Shown here piece by piece: positions 7,470 to 8,945 of a stretch of 8,945 bases of DNA. The position numbers were made by a program, and so were the translations under genes. Every line of letters starts with the position of its first letter. Within the stretch, counting starts at the first letter, position 1. The notes under the pieces were generated by a model, which saw nothing but the letters and a program-made list of their open reading frames with translations, searched no databases and was not told the DNA's origin. The stretch is from Pleurocapsa sp. MO_226.B13 (lineage in GTDB: Bacteria; Cyanobacteriota; Cyanobacteriia; Cyanobacteriales; Xenococcaceae). The DNA lies in NCBI GenBank assembly GCA_030064795.1, contig JASJEI010000451.1, forward strand, positions 1-8,945, written 5' to 3'.

Positions 7470-8642
7470 GTGTTTGATTACAAAAATATTACCTCAAAGA
7501 TTTTTTATTTAGCTTTGCTAACTATTTTGGGGTGGCAAAATTTGAATGAAGTATCGGCAAAAGTTGTTAGAACTAATAATATATCGCTTGCAGAAAAAAT
7601 AAAGTTGGGTCGGACAAGAGTTGAGACTGATTTGAAATCTAGAAACAATGACCTAAAACCATTAGCTATTGCTGCCAATAATTCTGCCCTACACATCCAC
7701 CCAATTCAACAATCGATTGAGAATCACTCTAATTTTTTAGAGTTTATTGCTAATAGTTCTGACTCACAGTTATTAGCATCTCAAGATCCTACTGAAAAAC
7801 GAAATACTATATTCAATTTAGCGATTAATAGTTTAAAAAGAACGGATAACTATAATGATACAAGCTTTGCTACTCAAATAATTCGTATAGTTTCAATATC
7901 TTTCTTTTTGATGCTTTTGATTCCTTTTGGAATTTTCTATCCGTTGTTCATATTGTATAAAAAACTCTTCGGTGTCGAGACAGATGACGAGTTAGCTGAG
8001 GAATCAATTTGGCAATTAAATGACGCTTCGTTTGAGCTTTCGAAAGTACCTGTGGATACGGTAAAAGAATATGGTCGAAATAATTGTCAAGCGACAGTAT
8101 CCAAGTTGCAGATTGCTTTTCCCGCTCGAATCGAGCGACTAAGACAACAACTGGCTGAGGTAAATTCTAGTGTATATCTCAAGTCAAATACGGAAATGAC
8201 ACAATTGTTGCGAAAAACTGTTTCGATTCTTCTCGATTGCGATCGCTGGACTCATGTTGGTCAGAGTTCTATTTCTCTTCCTCTCAAATTGGTCAAGGCA
8301 AAATTTGAGGTGACTTGTACTGTTGAAAAAAGTAAACCGATCGGTCAAGAATTAAGTTTAGCTACTATCAAAGAACATTCGCTACAGCAGAGTAATTCTG
8401 ATAGTCAAGATGAGCGTAACTATGTAGTGGTTACTTTAGTCTTATGCACATCTCACACCGCTCCTTTATTTGAGGAAATTTCGACCAAAAAGCAATTAAG
8501 TAAAATATTGGTTCAATTGAGTAAAATGCAGCCAGACTGTTTAATCGATTTTGAATTGCTCTGGAATCCTTTATTAGAAAATAAATATCTTAGCAATAAT
8601 GAGCTAGTAGTAAATTACAGCGAGATGATGAGACTATTTTAA
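7470..8642 (+). CDS. DUF1517 domain membrane protein with signal peptide
   Basis: Function unknown. The 390-aa product starts at a GTG (7470-7472); no ATG lies between it and the in-frame stop at 7446-7448, and the ribosome site is poor, so the start is uncertain. Residues 10-30 look like a signal peptide or membrane anchor (KIFYLALLTILGW, possible cut after VSA). A polar, low-complexity region follows, then a strong transmembrane helix at ~137-164 (VSISFFLMLLIPFGIFYPLF). The C-terminal part matches DUF1517 as I remember it: LLRKTVSILLDCDRWTHVG (246-264), NYVVVTLVL (317-325) and the closing LLWNPLLENKYLSNNELVVNY (363-383), which resembles the family's LWTPQ...LS.DE...Y signature. The family occurs in cyanobacteria and plastids; I recall plant FLAP1, linked to light acclimation, as a member. 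The glycine-rich segment common in relatives is absent. A terminator-like hairpin follows. Confidence 0.85.
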   Translation: MFDYKNITSKIFYLALLTILGWQNLNEVSAKVVRTNNISLAEKIKLGRTRVETDLKSRNNDLKPLAIAANNSALHIHPIQQSIENHSNFLEFIANSSDSQLLASQDPTEKRNTIFNLAINSLKRTDNYNDTSFATQIIRIVSISFFLMLLIPFGIFYPLFILYKKLFGVETDDELAEESIWQLNDASFELSKVPVDTVKEYGRNNCQATVSKLQIAFPARIERLRQQLAEVNSSVYLKSNTEMTQLLRKTVSILLDCDRWTHVGQSSISLPLKLVKAKFEVTCTVEKSKPIGQELSLATIKEHSLQQSNSDSQDERNYVVVTLVLCTSHTAPLFEEISTKKQLSKILVQLSKMQPDCLIDFELLWNPLLENKYLSNNELVVNYSEMMRLF

Positions 8643-8662
8643 CAACAAGCTGAAATAGAAAA

Positions 8663-8687
8663 CCCAGTAACTATTGTAGCTACTGGG
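8663..8687. terminator. Intrinsic terminator hairpin, possibly bidirectional
   Basis: CCCAGTA (8663-8669) pairs perfectly with TACTGGG (8681-8687) across an 11-base loop, 21 bases after the DUF1517 stop codon. On the plus strand it is followed by CTTTAACT, a short U-tract. On the minus strand it is followed by TTTTCTATTTC, a better one, so it may also stop a leftward transcript entering from the right. Confidence 0.65.
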
Positions 8688-8697
8688 CTTTAACTAT

Positions 8698-8747
8698 TAA
8701 TCTATTTGACTAGATTAGCGTTAGCTAATCCTGGTAAGAAAATTAGC
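8698..8747. promoter_or_regulatory. Chain of mutually exclusive hairpins
   Basis: TAATCTA (8698-8704) pairs with TAGATTA (8711-8717). GATTAGC (8713-8719) pairs with GCTAATC (8724-8730) over a 4-base loop. GCTAAT (8724-8729) can instead pair with ATTAGC (8742-8747). The first and third pairings can coexist and exclude the second, the geometry of an attenuator. No T-run follows, and the DNA is A/T rich, so function is unproven. Confidence 0.35.
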
Positions 8748-8945
8748 TATCGGCTTGATTGATGTTTACTTTGACTACCTTGTTTTTCTCTTCTTCAGAT
8801 TTAGGTCATTGGTAACAAGTTAAGGAAATCAGAAAAAAGTCAAGAGAAATTAAGAATCGTGTGAAACTCAAAGAGGATAAGCAACGGAACGATTTTATTT
8901 CTTTATGGGCAAGAGTAAAAGACTGAACCCTCGATCATGCCAAAA

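Larger units (their letters stand above)
2012..8246. repeat. HIP1 palindromes (GCGATCGC), ten copies
   Basis: Exact GCGATCGC octamers start at 2012, 3305, 4572, 5327, 5472, 6178, 6520, 6769, 7076 and 8239. All lie inside coding sequence. None occurs in the first 2 kb, which includes the transposase remnant. This density identifies the host as a HIP1-rich cyanobacterium. Confidence 0.9.
8643..8945. other. Right flank without a confident gene
   Basis: After the terminator this stretch contains a chain of overlapping inverted repeats (8698-8747) and only fragmentary open frames. On the minus strand 8743-8805 reads PKSEEEKNKVVKVNINQADS then TAA, but is preceded by TGA and has no start. On the plus strand 8816-8926 is open for 35 Lys/Arg-rich codons (VKEIRKKSREIKNRVK at its start) with no ATG. 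On the plus strand an ATG at 8905-8907 opens MGKSKRLNPRSCQ to the window edge and could be the first codons of a gene, though no ribosome site precedes it. None is strong enough to call as a gene. Confidence 0.4.

Noticed and set aside
1..8945. tRNA, rRNA or known structured RNA genes
   Set aside because: Reading both strands I found no T-loop-like GGTTCRANTCC with matching acceptor ends and no rRNA-like conserved segments.

Overview
The window looks like chromosomal DNA from a cyanobacterium. The palindrome GCGATCGC (HIP1, over-represented in many cyanobacterial genomes) occurs at least ten times between 2012 and 8246. The genes also fit: a large NB-ARC/WD40 protein of a typical cyanobacterial type, a cyanobacteria-like MnmE, QueC and a DUF1517 protein. 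Genus cannot be fixed from the sequence. The left ~1 kb is visibly richer in G+C than the rest and has no HIP1 site, as expected for a transposable element.

Layout, left to right. (1) 29-826 (-): an IS4-type transposase remnant with two catalytic aspartates, whose family similarity stops at a palindromic repeat (37-102). (2) 1130-4762 (+): a 1210-aa STAND NTPase with an N-terminal HTH-like domain, an NB-ARC ATPase core, a short pentapeptide-like stretch and exactly 14 WD40 blades, i.e. two seven-bladed propellers. (3) 4839-6215 (-): mnmE, convergent with the STAND gene. (4) 6216-6459: a divergent promoter region carrying a ~116-bp nested palindromic repeat. (5) 6460-7122 (+): queC. (6) 7123-7469: AT-rich intergenic DNA with a 15-bp operator-like palindrome. 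(7) 7470-8642 (+): a signal-peptide/transmembrane protein ending in a DUF1517 domain. (8) 8643-8945: a terminator hairpin, a chain of mutually exclusive hairpins and fragmentary open frames.

How the genes relate: mnmE and queC are divergent neighbours and both feed modification of the tRNA wobble base (position 34), MnmE on uridine and QueC on the queuosine route for guanosine. The STAND gene is a separate, accessory-type locus beside a decayed insertion sequence. Its blades look recently homogenised: the first full blade and the last blade share a 61-bp segment with two mismatches, and 12 of 14 blades carry the same unusual tryptophan. That is the most interesting feature of the window, and it suggests a rapidly evolving sensor, possibly for defence or self/non-self recognition. 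Nothing here proves a new system.
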